Source of the DNA: an uncultured Methanobrevibacter sp.
Lineage (GTDB): Archaea; Methanobacteriota; Methanobacteria; Methanobacteriales; Methanobacteriaceae
Assembly (NCBI GenBank): GCA_900319985.1
Contig: ONQL01000013.1
Location: 1 to 37,030, forward strand
Length of the DNA stretch: 37,030 bases
Reading direction: 5' to 3'
Positions 15,818 to 24,016 of this stretch are shown piece by piece (position 1 is the first letter of the stretch; each line of letters opens with the position of its first letter). The translations under genes and the position numbers were made by a program. The notes under the pieces were generated by a model. The model worked only from the letters and a program-made list of their open reading frames with translations. It did no database searches and was not told the DNA's origin.

Positions 15818-16927
15818 TTATCCGTTATTCCTCATGTCGGATAAATTTTCAACTTTTATGGTATTTGAAGCAAAATCACAACCGTCATCCGCTGATACAA
15901 CCTCTTCCAAAACAGTCATCATATCAGTATCTTTGATAATATCAATAGCTTCCTGAAGATTATTTTCATATAATGCTAACCTAAATGCTCTTTTAATGGT
16001 ATTATTTATATGGAAAACATGTTTATCATATTCATTGAACTTTCCAATATATCCTTCAATTTCGATTAAAAGTTCGTTAGCATCCAAAAATCTATCATTA
16101 TAATTAAAAGATAAACATTTCATAACAATATCATCTAAATCAGATGAAATCTTACTGTTATATTCGCTTGGCAAAATCAAAGGATTACTCCAGGGCTTTT
16201 CTTCCAGGATTTCAACAAGATTGAATTTTTGAATATCATATGGAAAACGATTAGTCAATAAAATGTAAAAAATAACTCCAAGGGCATAAATATCCGATGC
16301 GGGATATTTTTCCTTTTTAAAACATTCAGGAGCCATGAATTGTACTGTTCCCGCAACAACGGAATCCGATAAAGATGAATGAACATGACTTGAAAAACCA
16401 AAATCAGACAGCTTAACAACAATATGGTCCTGAGAGTTAAAGCTCAACAGAACATTGCTTGGTTTTATATCCCCATGTACAATCGGAGGTTGGGACGAAT
16501 GAAGAAAACTTAAACCGAGGGAAATGTGTTTAATCAGATACAATATCCATGATACTGGTATTAACATATTGTTATTTATAAATGAATACATATACTGACT
16601 TAGATCACCTCCGGGAACATATTCTATAATGAAATAAACAAAATCAGAATTGTTTTCTCCATAAGATGGAATTATACCTGCATCATGAATATGCACAATA
16701 TTTTCATGTTTGAGCTGACAGATCATTCTTGCACCATATAAAAATAAATCCATTTCAGAGCCAATGTTTAATGGCTTCTTAAGTATCTTCATTACTCTCA
16801 AATCATCTAAAAAAACATGCTTAATCAAATAGATTTCAGAAAAAGCGCTTGATTTTAAAAATCTTACGAGCTCATATTTACCAAAGAAAAATTCATCTAA
16901 AATTTTCTTCAAATCTTCAAAATCCAT
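15818..16927 (-). CDS. Eukaryotic-like Ser/Thr protein kinase
   Basis: A 369-residue cytoplasmic Hanks-type kinase. The kinase domain spans about 17-293: ATP-site Lys in RVMKIL (47), catalytic loop HGDIKPSN (151-158, Asp153), DFG at 175-177, and APE at 199-201 with SDIYALGVIF following. The glycine-rich loop is degenerate (LKSSAFSEIYL instead of GxGxFG), but all catalytic residues are present, so activity is expected. The last 75 residues hold a short helical region (AFRLALYENNLQEAIDIIKD) with no membrane segment or sensor. Upstream at 24 nt is a wHTH-FHA gene, a natural phosphothreonine reader for this kinase. The ATG at 16927 is preferred to the upstream GTG. Confidence 0.9.
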   Translation of the reverse strand: MDFEDLKKILDEFFFGKYELVRFLKSSAFSEIYLIKHVFLDDLRVMKILKKPLNIGSEMDLFLYGARMICQLKHENIVHIHDAGIIPSYGENNSDFVYFIIEYVPGGDLSQYMYSFINNNMLIPVSWILYLIKHISLGLSFLHSSQPPIVHGDIKPSNVLLSFNSQDHIVVKLSDFGFSSHVHSSLSDSVVAGTVQFMAPECFKKEKYPASDIYALGVIFYILLTNRFPYDIQKFNLVEILEEKPWSNPLILPSEYNSKISSDLDDIVMKCLSFNYNDRFLDANELLIEIEGYIGKFNEYDKHVFHINNTIKRAFRLALYENNLQEAIDIIKDTDMMTVLEEVVSADDGCDFASNTIKVENLSDMRNNG

Positions 16928-16951
16928 AAAAACCACTAAACAACATATATT

Positions 16952-17743
16952 TTAAAATGAGCAGTAAAAAACGATTCCCCCTCTACCTCGGGATAATTTA
17001 AGGAAAGAGTTATTTTTCAATTTTGTTTTTTCACCATGAGTAAGTATTTCATCGCCAATGAAAGTTCCATTAGAACTGCATTCATCCAGAATATACCATT
17101 CATTATTTTCATAAAACAATTTTAAATGTGGCTTTGATACATTTGAAACAGTGGAATAACTATTGTCCAAAACTATTTTACGGTTAGGGATTTCATTAAA
17201 ATCATCAGTCCCTTTTCTTCCAATAAAAACCAAATCATCTTTATTGATTCTGTATGTTTTTCCCTTATCCTTACCGTTAAATATTGTCAAGGTACAGCAT
17301 TTCTTATTGTTGAATTTTGTATTAACATTATATAGCTCAAAAAAACTGAGAAGTTCATCGCTGAAAAAGTTGATTTCCAAAAATAAATCATCAAACGCAT
17401 CTTCTCTTAAAACATATGCTTTGACGTTGCGTTTACCGACCTTATTAGGAATTTCTTTTTTAACAAATACCTCACTTAAAATTCCTGCATCAACAAGGAT
17501 TTTCAAGTGCTGACCCAACATTTGTGGAGTAATATTAATATTGTAACCAGTCAGCAAAAGATTAATTTCACGAGAATATAACGGCGCCTTATGCTTGTTA
17601 ACTATGCTTTTTTGATGGTCTCTTAAAATTTTTAGAATTGAAAACCTAACATCGTTATTTATTGAAGCTAATTTAGAAGATAAAATTTTACAATCAGTGT
17701 CTCTTAAAATTTCAGTTTTAAATTCGTGGTTTAAATCACCCAT
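16952..17743 (-). CDS. Winged-helix/FHA-domain protein
   Basis: A 263-residue protein joining an N-terminal DNA-binding winged helix (about 30-115; ITPQMLGQHLKILVDAGILS is the recognition region, ArsR-like) to a C-terminal FHA domain (about 150-260). The FHA signature is clear: IGRKG at 174-178, SKPH at 203-206, and SSNGTFIGD at 223-231. FHA domains bind phosphothreonine, so this protein probably reads marks set by the kinase encoded 24 nt downstream and may turn them into transcriptional output. The targets are unknown. ATG 17743 is preceded by GGAGCTGG. The 250 bases upstream are AT-rich and hold its promoter and the end of the metY unit. Confidence 0.85.
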   Translation of the reverse strand: MGDLNHEFKTEILRDTDCKILSSKLASINNDVRFSILKILRDHQKSIVNKHKAPLYSREINLLLTGYNINITPQMLGQHLKILVDAGILSEVFVKKEIPNKVGKRNVKAYVLREDAFDDLFLEINFFSDELLSFFELYNVNTKFNNKKCCTLTIFNGKDKGKTYRINKDDLVFIGRKGTDDFNEIPNRKIVLDNSYSTVSNVSKPHLKLFYENNEWYILDECSSNGTFIGDEILTHGEKTKLKNNSFLKLSRGRGGIVFYCSF

Positions 17744-17993
17744 ATTCCAGCTCCATTAAGGGTAGTAAATATTCTCAAACAGCATATAATCTTATTCTAT
17801 TAATAAAAAACTCATCATAATCGTTAAAAAAATATAATTCAAATGATAAAAATATTAGGATAATAAAATGACATTATACATTACTAATATAATTTTGTAT
17901 CAATTTAATATATAAGTCACATAAAGCAATCGCTTTAATCAAATGCAAAATAAGTATAATATATCTAAAAATTAAAAAAAAAGGAAAAGATAA

Positions 17994-19280
17994 TTAAATC
18001 TTATCTAAAGCCTGATCAACATCAGCCAAAATATCTTCAATATCTTCGATACCAACTGAAAATCTAATTAAATCAGGAGTTACACCAGTAGACAATTGTT
18101 GTTCTTCGGATAATTGAGAATGAGTTGTTGATGCAGGATGGGTCACTAATGATTTAGCATCACCAATATTGGCTAAAAATGAAATCAATTCAACATTTTC
18201 AATGAATTTCAAGGCCCCGTCATAACCCGCCTTAAGTCCGAATGAGACAATTCCCCCATAACCTTTTTCAGCATATTTTTTAGCAACTTCATGGTTTGGA
18301 GAACTTTCAAGACCAGAATATGTTACCCAAGCAACCTTTGGGTGTGCTTCTAAATGTTTAGCCACTGCCATTGCATTTGAAGCATGCCTTTCAATTCTGA
18401 GCCCTAAAGTTTCAAGACCCTGCAAGAGTAAAAATGATCCGAAAGGAGATGGAACAGCACCAGTATCTCTTCCAACAACTGCCCTAATCCTAGTGGTAAA
18501 AGCAGCACCTTTAAATGTTTCACCAAACACCAGACCATTGTATGTATCATCAGGTTCAGACAAAGTTGGGAATTTACCGTTCATCCAGTCAAAATCACCT
18601 TTTTCAATAACGATTCCACCAAGAGTGGTACCATGACCTCCAATATACTTAGTGGCAGATGAAGCTATAATATCTGCTCCATGGTCAAATGGCCTTACTG
18701 AACCTATACCCACAGTATTATCAGCTATTAAAGGAATATTGTGTGAATGTGCAATTTCCGCTAATTTATCAAAATCTGGAATATCCAGTTTTGGATTTCC
18801 AATTGATTCAACGTAAATTGCCTTTGTTTTATCATTTATTGCCTCTTCAAATTCATCAGGTGACTGGGAGTCAACGAATGTTACAGTACGGCCCAATTCC
18901 TCTAAAGTGTTTTCAAACAATTCATATGTGCCACCATACAAATTATCTGCTGATACAATATTGTCGCCAACAGCAGTTAAGTTAATAATTGCATAAAAAA
19001 TAGCAGACATTCCGGAAGCAGTTGCATAAGCTGCAGATCCTCCCTCAATTGCAGCCATTCTTTTTTCAAAAGCTTCATTGGTCGGATTTGTGAGCCTTGT
19101 ATAAATATTTCCCCCTTCTTTAAGGGCAAATCTATTTGCAGCTTGCTCGGGAGTGTCAAATACATAGGAAGTTGTTTGATAAATTGGTGTTACCCTTGAA
19201 CCGGTTTCATCAACCTCTTCCTGTCCTGCATGAACTCCTATAGTTGATATATTTTTTTTGTTTTTAATTTCATACACCAT
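17994..19280 (-). CDS. metY: O-acetylhomoserine sulfhydrylase (MetY-type)
   Basis: A PLP enzyme of about 428 residues in the Cys/Met metabolism family, making homocysteine from O-acetylhomoserine and sulfide. Seen: TIGVHAGQEEVDETGSRVTP at the start, SGMSAIFYAI, the Schiff-base Lys in SSATKYIGGHGT, and the long MetY-type insert with GETFKGAAFTTRIRAVV. Many methanogens use another route to homocysteine, so this gene was probably acquired from bacteria (inference). No homoserine acetyltransferase is in the window. Upstream in-frame ATG 19289 and TTG 19304 exist. A TATA-like TTTATAAT about 21 nt before 19289 would suit a leaderless start there. I give the ATG that begins the conserved MVYEIKNKKN. 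Confidence 0.9.
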   Translation of the reverse strand: MVYEIKNKKNISTIGVHAGQEEVDETGSRVTPIYQTTSYVFDTPEQAANRFALKEGGNIYTRLTNPTNEAFEKRMAAIEGGSAAYATASGMSAIFYAIINLTAVGDNIVSADNLYGGTYELFENTLEELGRTVTFVDSQSPDEFEEAINDKTKAIYVESIGNPKLDIPDFDKLAEIAHSHNIPLIADNTVGIGSVRPFDHGADIIASSATKYIGGHGTTLGGIVIEKGDFDWMNGKFPTLSEPDDTYNGLVFGETFKGAAFTTRIRAVVGRDTGAVPSPFGSFLLLQGLETLGLRIERHASNAMAVAKHLEAHPKVAWVTYSGLESSPNHEVAKKYAEKGYGGIVSFGLKAGYDGALKFIENVELISFLANIGDAKSLVTHPASTTHSQLSEEQQLSTGVTPDLIRFSVGIEDIEDILADVDQALDKI

Positions 19281-19346
19281 AATAATCATAGAAATATTTG
19301 TCAAAATGATATTATAAATTTAGTGAAAAAATAAGAAAAATGATTA

Positions 19347-20234
19347 TCAGCGTTTTTCTTTCAGACCAGACCCTTGTTGATTTTTTCCAACTTCAACCAT
19401 TTCATCAAACCATTCGACCATTTCAGGATTTCTAAAATCAAAGAACATGCTTTCGGATTTGTCCAACTGCATAATCTCAATCATATCATCTTCATCCAAT
19501 GCAAAGTCAAATACATCAATATTTTCGGCCATACGTTCCTTATGGGTTGATTTGCACAAAACAACAACACTTCTTTCTATCAGCCATCTCAGGATTACCT
19601 GTGCTGGAGTTTTGCCCTGCTTTTTAGCAATTTTCATCAATGTTTCATTGGAAAATATCTCATTTCTACCTTCTGCAAAAGGAGCCCAAGCTTCCATTTG
19701 AACACCATTCTTTTCCATATTTGCCTGAGCAACATATTGTGCATTAAAAGGATTAGTTTCAACTTGATTAATGGCAGGAATCACCTTACGACCAAACAAA
19801 CATATGTCAGTTAGTCTATCAGGTAAAAAATTAGAAACACCAATAGCCTTGATTAAGCCTTCATCATACAAATCTTCCAAAGCCTTATACGCCCCATAAT
19901 AATCGGAAAACGGCTGATGCAACAACACTAAGTCAATATAATCCAAGCCCAACTTTTCAATGGATTCTAAAACTGAAGACCTGCATTTATCATAGCCATA
20001 ATTTTCAATCGAAACCTTGGTTGTGATGAACAAATCCTCACGAGGTACATTGCATTCGTCAATGGCTTTGCCAACTTCTGATTCATTGAAATACCCCTGT
20101 GCAGTATCAATCAACCTATAGCCCACATCAATTGCATCAAGAACTGCCTGTTTGGTTTCTTCCGGTGCAATCTGATAAACGCCAAATCCTAAAATTGGCA
20201 TTTTTACACCATTGTTTAACGTTAAATATTGCAT
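19347..20234 (-). CDS. Aldo/keto reductase
   Basis: A 295-residue NAD(P)H-dependent oxidoreductase with the (beta/alpha)8 AKR fold and a complete catalytic tetrad: Asp and Tyr in RLIDTAQGYFNE, Lys in FITTKVSI, and His in LVLLHQPF. The start MQYLTLNNGVKMPILGFG and the signature GVSNFLPDRL are of the AKR5 / 2,5-diketogluconate reductase kind. The substrate is unknown, probably a small aldehyde or ketone. It follows the Fe-S aldo/keto reductase by 7 nt, with AGTGAT before tandem ATGs. I use the second (20234), which is better spaced. The upstream frame extension overlaps the preceding gene and is not used. Confidence 0.88.
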   Translation of the reverse strand: MQYLTLNNGVKMPILGFGVYQIAPEETKQAVLDAIDVGYRLIDTAQGYFNESEVGKAIDECNVPREDLFITTKVSIENYGYDKCRSSVLESIEKLGLDYIDLVLLHQPFSDYYGAYKALEDLYDEGLIKAIGVSNFLPDRLTDICLFGRKVIPAINQVETNPFNAQYVAQANMEKNGVQMEAWAPFAEGRNEIFSNETLMKIAKKQGKTPAQVILRWLIERSVVVLCKSTHKERMAENIDVFDFALDEDDMIEIMQLDKSESMFFDFRNPEMVEWFDEMVEVGKNQQGSGLKEKR

Positions 20235-20241
20235 CATATCA

Positions 20242-21390
20242 CTAAAATCCAAATAAATCCTGCGCATCAAGCATTACATCAACAATATGAACATTAAATG
20301 GACATCTAGGTTCACAGTCACCGCATGCAATGCATTCTGATGCATTATATTTCAGATTATTATAATGTTCCTGAACACCAGCAGGCACTTCATCCTTATT
20401 TTTAGCCAAATCAAACAATTTATTTACCATTGCAATATCTATTTCAGAAGTACATGGTGCGCAATGACCGCAATAAGTGCATTGTCCTTCAAATGAATGT
20501 TTAGGAGCATTTTTTAAAGTTTCAACATATTCTTTTTCAGCATCTGTCGCATCGCAATACTTCAATGACTCCACAAGTTCATCAACGGTTTTCACACCGA
20601 CGAAAATACTGTTTACTCCTTTTTGTTCCAGACAATAATGTATGCATTGTATTGGCGTTAGAGCAACTCCAAACGGAGAGGTTGCATCTGAAAGCAAATT
20701 ACCTCCGGCAAAACCCTTCATTACTGTTAATGCAGTGCCATTTTCCTCACATAATTCATAAATTTCAGCCCTTTGAGGATTTAAACCAAACATTTGCTCA
20801 TCATATGCATCCTCTTTTCTGTATTCTTCAATATCATTCATTGAGCCAAACATGTCATATGCAGGATTTATTGAAAACATCAGCAATTCAATTTCCGGAT
20901 TTTTAGCTGCAAGAAGACCAATATCAGGATTATGAGTACTGAGTCCTATATGAGCTATTGTTCCTTCATCTTTCAATTTGCGAACATATTCAATGAATGG
21001 ACCGTTCATTATCTCATCATAATCTTCAATCTGGTCAACATAATGAATCATTCCAAAGTCCAGAGTGTCAATTTGAAATCTTTCCATGAAGTCCTCAAAT
21101 GCCGGAATGACTTTGTCCATATCGCGGGTTCTCACATATTGGTTGTTCTGCCAGGTGGATCCTATATGACCCTGAATAACCCAATTTTCACGATTATCCT
21201 TAATGGCTTTACCCAAATGTGAACGTACATCAGGCTCACTCATCCAACAATCCACAAAATTAATCCCGTTTTGCTCACATGCGCGAATCAATTCTTCAGT
21301 GTCTTCATAAGGCCTTTCAACTAAAAATTCGGCACCAAAAGCAATTTCAGATACATTAATACCAGTGTTACCTAATTCACGATATTCCAT
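20242..21390 (-). CDS. Aldo/keto reductase-like protein with two ferredoxin-type Fe-S motifs
   Basis: A 382-residue fusion: an AKR-fold barrel (about 1-295, MEYRELGNTGINVSEIAFG) followed by Cys motifs CTYCGHCAPC (304-313) and CIACGDCEPRCP (353-364) for [4Fe-4S] clusters. The AKR tetrad is incomplete. Asp47 is present, but the Tyr position holds Glu (FVDCWMSEPDV) and the Lys position is not Lys (WVIQGHIGS); the His of MIHYVD remains. Normal hydride chemistry is therefore doubtful, and electron transfer through the clusters is more plausible. The frame is open back to 21462, but GGAGAT before ATG 21390 and family alignment fix the start. It is transcribed with the next aldo/keto reductase. Confidence 0.87.
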   Translation of the reverse strand: MEYRELGNTGINVSEIAFGAEFLVERPYEDTEELIRACEQNGINFVDCWMSEPDVRSHLGKAIKDNRENWVIQGHIGSTWQNNQYVRTRDMDKVIPAFEDFMERFQIDTLDFGMIHYVDQIEDYDEIMNGPFIEYVRKLKDEGTIAHIGLSTHNPDIGLLAAKNPEIELLMFSINPAYDMFGSMNDIEEYRKEDAYDEQMFGLNPQRAEIYELCEENGTALTVMKGFAGGNLLSDATSPFGVALTPIQCIHYCLEQKGVNSIFVGVKTVDELVESLKYCDATDAEKEYVETLKNAPKHSFEGQCTYCGHCAPCTSEIDIAMVNKLFDLAKNKDEVPAGVQEHYNNLKYNASECIACGDCEPRCPFNVHIVDVMLDAQDLFGF

Positions 21391-21579
21391 AATATTATCT
21401 CCAATGTTAATATTTTGGAATTTGAAATTAAAAAAAGTAATGGAAAAAAACTGGATTTGCATATTCCATTTATGCTGTCAATATCTACACTTTCCCTCAC
21501 TCAATTAAAATTAACCACACATCTTTCAGAAGTTGGAAAAGCACAGAAAGATATAATAAACGTCATTTAAGCACCAAAT

Positions 21580-21591
21580 TTTGTATACAAA
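21580..21591. repeat. 12-bp perfect palindrome
   Basis: TTTGTATACAAA is a perfect 12-bp palindrome about 92 bp before the PP-loop gene, followed by two AAATATTT elements (21589-21596 and 21602-21609). It may be an operator. In DNA this AT-rich, chance cannot be excluded. Confidence 0.35.
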
Positions 21592-21642
21592 TATTTCAAA
21601 AAAATATTTTTCTGCTTTGGAAAATCCTTCAAAGAGTGAATA

Positions 21643-21669
21643 GGTTCAAATATTTAAAGTAGTTGAACC
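21643..21669 (+). promoter_or_regulatory. Inverted repeat bracketing the TATA box of the PP-loop gene
   Basis: GGTTCAA (21643-21649) and its exact complement TTGAACC (21663-21669) flank ATATTTAAA (21649-21657). The TATA sits about 25 nt before ATG 21683, suiting a leaderless start. The arms are spaced 20 bp centre to centre, two helical turns, as expected for a dimeric repressor blocking TBP. Confidence 0.45.
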
Positions 21670-21682
21670 ATAACTAAATACG

Positions 21683-22696
21683 ATGTATGATAAGCAATTC
21701 ATTTTAAAGGAAGTCAACACAATACGCGATGAGATAGGTCATGACAAGGTAAACATTTTCATAGAGGAATTATACTTCAATGAAAGCACCAATGAATTAT
21801 GGATAATAACGGAAGACAGACCAGATAAATCAGCCATAATTGGAAAAGGAGGTTGGGTAGTTGGCAAACTGCGGGAAAAATTAGGCCTTGAAAGTATACA
21901 TGTTGAATCATATGGAGATTTTTTAAACAAAGAATACAAATTAAAATTATCTAAAAAAACTGTCCGAAACATTGATTTGGATTTGGTTGGCCTTGAAAAT
22001 CTAGAAAAAACAATAGATTATAAACTGAACAACATTTACAGCTTTAACTTTGAAACCTATTTTAAAGAAAATCACTTTGAAGAATCTGAAAATATCGAAG
22101 CTGTAGTTGCACTATCCGGAGGTGTTGACAGCAGTTTTTCATTAATTTTAGCTAAAAAACTTGGATTTAATCCAATAGCCCTTACAATTGACCCAGGAAC
22201 CATAATTTTACCAAAGCAATTTAAAAACAACATCAAACTTATAACCGAATCATTGAACATCAAACATGAATATATTGAAACGGACTATTCCGAAGTCATT
22301 AATGAATCTTTTACAGGCAAGCTCCACCCATGTGGCAGATGCTCAAAAAATACTTCAGAACTGGTGAAGGAATATGCAAAAAATAACAAAATTCCACTAA
22401 TTATATTTGGTGATATGCTTGCAACCGGCAGTCAATGTATAAATTTACAAGAAGATTCATTATATCGCCTGAACCTTCCCGCAAGTTTAAGTGTTGGCAA
22501 ACAAGAGATAAAATCCTTAATCAAAAACTATGATTTAAAGACCTTCAAAGGATTTGGATGTCCTCTTCTTTATGAAGTACACAGAAAATTTCCACATATG
22601 AAAAAATTTTCAATACAAAGAATATTAAGAGAAACACGTTCAGGTGCACTCGAGCCTGGAGAGGCACTTGACCTAATATGGAGTTTTTACAAATAG
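21683..22696 (+). CDS. KH-like/PP-loop ATPase (tRNA-modification type)
   Basis: A 337-residue two-domain protein. Residues 40-75 contain a KH-like RNA-binding motif, IIGKGGWVVGKLREKLG (GKGG 54-57). Residues 137-300 form a PP-loop ATP pyrophosphatase with SGGVDSS at 145-151, which adenylates a substrate carbonyl or oxygen. Cysteines in HPCGRCSK (217, 220) and GFGCPLL (293) recall sulfur- or zinc-handling PP-loop enzymes such as TtuA/Ncs6-type thiolases. RNA thiolation or a related tRNA modification is the best guess; the exact reaction is unknown. There is no ribosome site; the TATA distance suggests a leaderless mRNA, and an inverted repeat brackets the TATA. Confidence 0.8.
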   Translation: MYDKQFILKEVNTIRDEIGHDKVNIFIEELYFNESTNELWIITEDRPDKSAIIGKGGWVVGKLREKLGLESIHVESYGDFLNKEYKLKLSKKTVRNIDLDLVGLENLEKTIDYKLNNIYSFNFETYFKENHFEESENIEAVVALSGGVDSSFSLILAKKLGFNPIALTIDPGTIILPKQFKNNIKLITESLNIKHEYIETDYSEVINESFTGKLHPCGRCSKNTSELVKEYAKNNKIPLIIFGDMLATGSQCINLQEDSLYRLNLPASLSVGKQEIKSLIKNYDLKTFKGFGCPLLYEVHRKFPHMKKFSIQRILRETRSGALEPGEALDLIWSFYK

Positions 22697-22697
22697 G

Positions 22698-22724
22698 TTT
22701 TAGGCATACCTAAAATTTATATGT
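22698..22724 (+). promoter_or_regulatory. Orphan operator-like palindrome with TATA box
   Basis: TTTTAGG-CATA-CCTAAAA (22698-22715) is a perfect 7-bp inverted repeat, overlapped at its right end by AATTTATATG (22714-22723), a TATA-like element. The TTAGG/CCTAA half-sites resemble operators of DtxR-family metal regulators. No gene of credible length follows on the plus strand. It could alternatively be the transcript end hairpin of the PP-loop gene, whose stop is 2 nt away. Confidence 0.45.
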
Positions 22725-22884
22725 GTTGAAAAACAAATCAATAATTGTTGATATAATCATTGATTATATTGACATGATTACTGGTAATAATTTAACATGA
22801 ATAGAAAACTTATTAAATTGTTCCTCAATAAATTCAATAAGTAAAGCTCAGCTTCTATCCATGTCATTATTACTTTTAATCATT

Positions 22885-22896
22885 AAAAAAAAAAAA
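22885..22896 (-). terminator. Oligo-T terminator of the degraded small gene
   Basis: A12 on the plus strand (T12 on the minus strand) begins 3 nt after the stop of the small minus-strand pseudogene. Its position supports the view that a real gene once ended here. Confidence 0.5.
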
Positions 22897-22899
22897 GAA

Positions 22900-23081
22900 T
22901 TAATCAGAATCATCTTCTTCAAATGATTCCAAATAATTTTCACGAATTTTTTCAGCCAAAATCATCATTGCCTTCTATGACCTCAAGTATTACCTCAACC
23001 ATATCAGACCCATTGAGACCAATTTTGAGAGCATAATTCATCATACATTTTTAAATCCAAACCTGGACAAATTTTATGCAT
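22900..23081 (-). pseudogene. Small acidic-tailed protein gene with two 1-nt frameshifts
   Basis: Removing one base from each of two dinucleotides (TT in GAATTATG and GG in TTTTGGCTG) restores a single 59-residue frame. It starts MHKICPGLDLKMYDEYALKI, continues through GSDMVEVILEVIEGNDDF and ends ENYLESFEEDDSD. The frame begins at ATG 23081 after GAGGG at 6 nt spacing and ends just before a T12 terminator, so it has the signals of a real gene. As it stands it is not translatable as one product. I do not recognise the family. Both lesions lie in 2-base runs, so sequence error is possible. The rest of the 22.7-23.1 kb spacer holds only the palindrome at 22698. Confidence 0.45.
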
Positions 23082-23105
23082 ATGAAACCCTCAATATCAC
23101 ATTAC

Positions 23106-23927
23106 CTATCTTTTACTATAGAAATAATATGCAACAGCAATGACAATTATAACAATAACTAAAATCAAAATAGGATTTCCTGTATTTTTCAAAGGATTTT
23201 TCTTTGTTTTATTGGTATCGTTTTTAACTTCCTTTGCAGGAGGTTTTTTGACTAAAACTGAATTGACAGTTGTATTATTGACTTTTGTATTGTTGTTAAC
23301 TGTTTTATTGTTTACAGTACCATTATTTATGGTTTTGTTATTGACAGTCTTGTTATCTGTTCCGGTGGAATTGGAATCAGTTTTGTTAGTATCAGTACCC
23401 TTAGTTGCATTTGAATTATTTTGAGAACTATTATCAACTTTTACAACATTATTTTGATTAGAAGCTGAAAGAACTTGTTTCAATTCATAGGTAATAACAA
23501 AATTATTGTCGTTTTTTGTTACAACAGGATCCTTATACATACTTATCTTATCAGTAGAAACAGAATATGAAATTTGTTTTCCACTAGAATCATATTTAGA
23601 TACATCTACAGTTTTAGTCCATCCATTATCCCTGGATAAAACAACAGATTCAACTAGATTATCACCATTTTTTACATAAACTGTAACAGAAGAAGGACGA
23701 TTAGGACTGTTATTATCATTCCACTTCATGCTAATTGTCAACTTAACTTTATCACTTGAACTTCCACCACCAGATGTATCTTGAACAACTACATCATTTG
23801 ATGTGTCAACAACATCATCAACGCCCATGTCAACAACATCATCATCAATGTCTGATGCTGAGATAAAACTTACAGCACCAACCAAGAATATTGACATGAC
23901 AAACAAAATTATGAACTGCTTTTTCAT
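23106..23927 (-). CDS. Cna-B domain surface protein
   Basis: A 273-residue secreted protein. The signal peptide is residues 1-24 (IILFVMSIFLVGAVSFISA), followed by an acidic Val/Asp stretch. A Cna-B-type beta-sandwich lies at about 62-150 (MKWNDNNSPNRPSSVTVYVK, LSRDNGWTKTVDVSKYD, ISYSVSTD, FVITYEL). A long Asn/Thr-rich stalk of VNNKT/INNGT repeats (about 160-235) carries many glycosylation sequons, and the protein ends with NPLKNTGNPILIL, a hydrophobic helix and YYFYSKR. That ending is laid out like a sortase-type sorting signal (short motif, hydrophobic helix, basic tail), though it is not LPxTG. Cna-B domains are stalk modules in adhesins and pili. The ATG is preceded by GGTGA. Confidence 0.82.
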   Translation of the reverse strand: MKKQFIILFVMSIFLVGAVSFISASDIDDDVVDMGVDDVVDTSNDVVVQDTSGGGSSSDKVKLTISMKWNDNNSPNRPSSVTVYVKNGDNLVESVVLSRDNGWTKTVDVSKYDSSGKQISYSVSTDKISMYKDPVVTKNDNNFVITYELKQVLSASNQNNVVKVDNSSQNNSNATKGTDTNKTDSNSTGTDNKTVNNKTINNGTVNNKTVNNNTKVNNTTVNSVLVKKPPAKEVKNDTNKTKKNPLKNTGNPILILVIVIIVIAVAYYFYSKR

Positions 23928-24016
23928 TTTTTCACCTTATACAATATTATCTGTAAATACTAATATGTTTAAAGTGATATAAAAATATTTAAAAAAAAAG
24001 TAAAAAAGATTAAACA

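Noticed and set aside
21391..21462. N-terminal extension of the Fe-S aldo/keto reductase
   Set aside because: The added residues are Phe/Ile/Asn-rich spacer translation, and GGAGAT before ATG 21390 marks the real start.
22797..22844. Plus-strand 15-codon ORF MNRKLIKLFLNKFNK behind the orphan operator
   Set aside because: No ribosome site and too short to distinguish from chance in AT-rich DNA.
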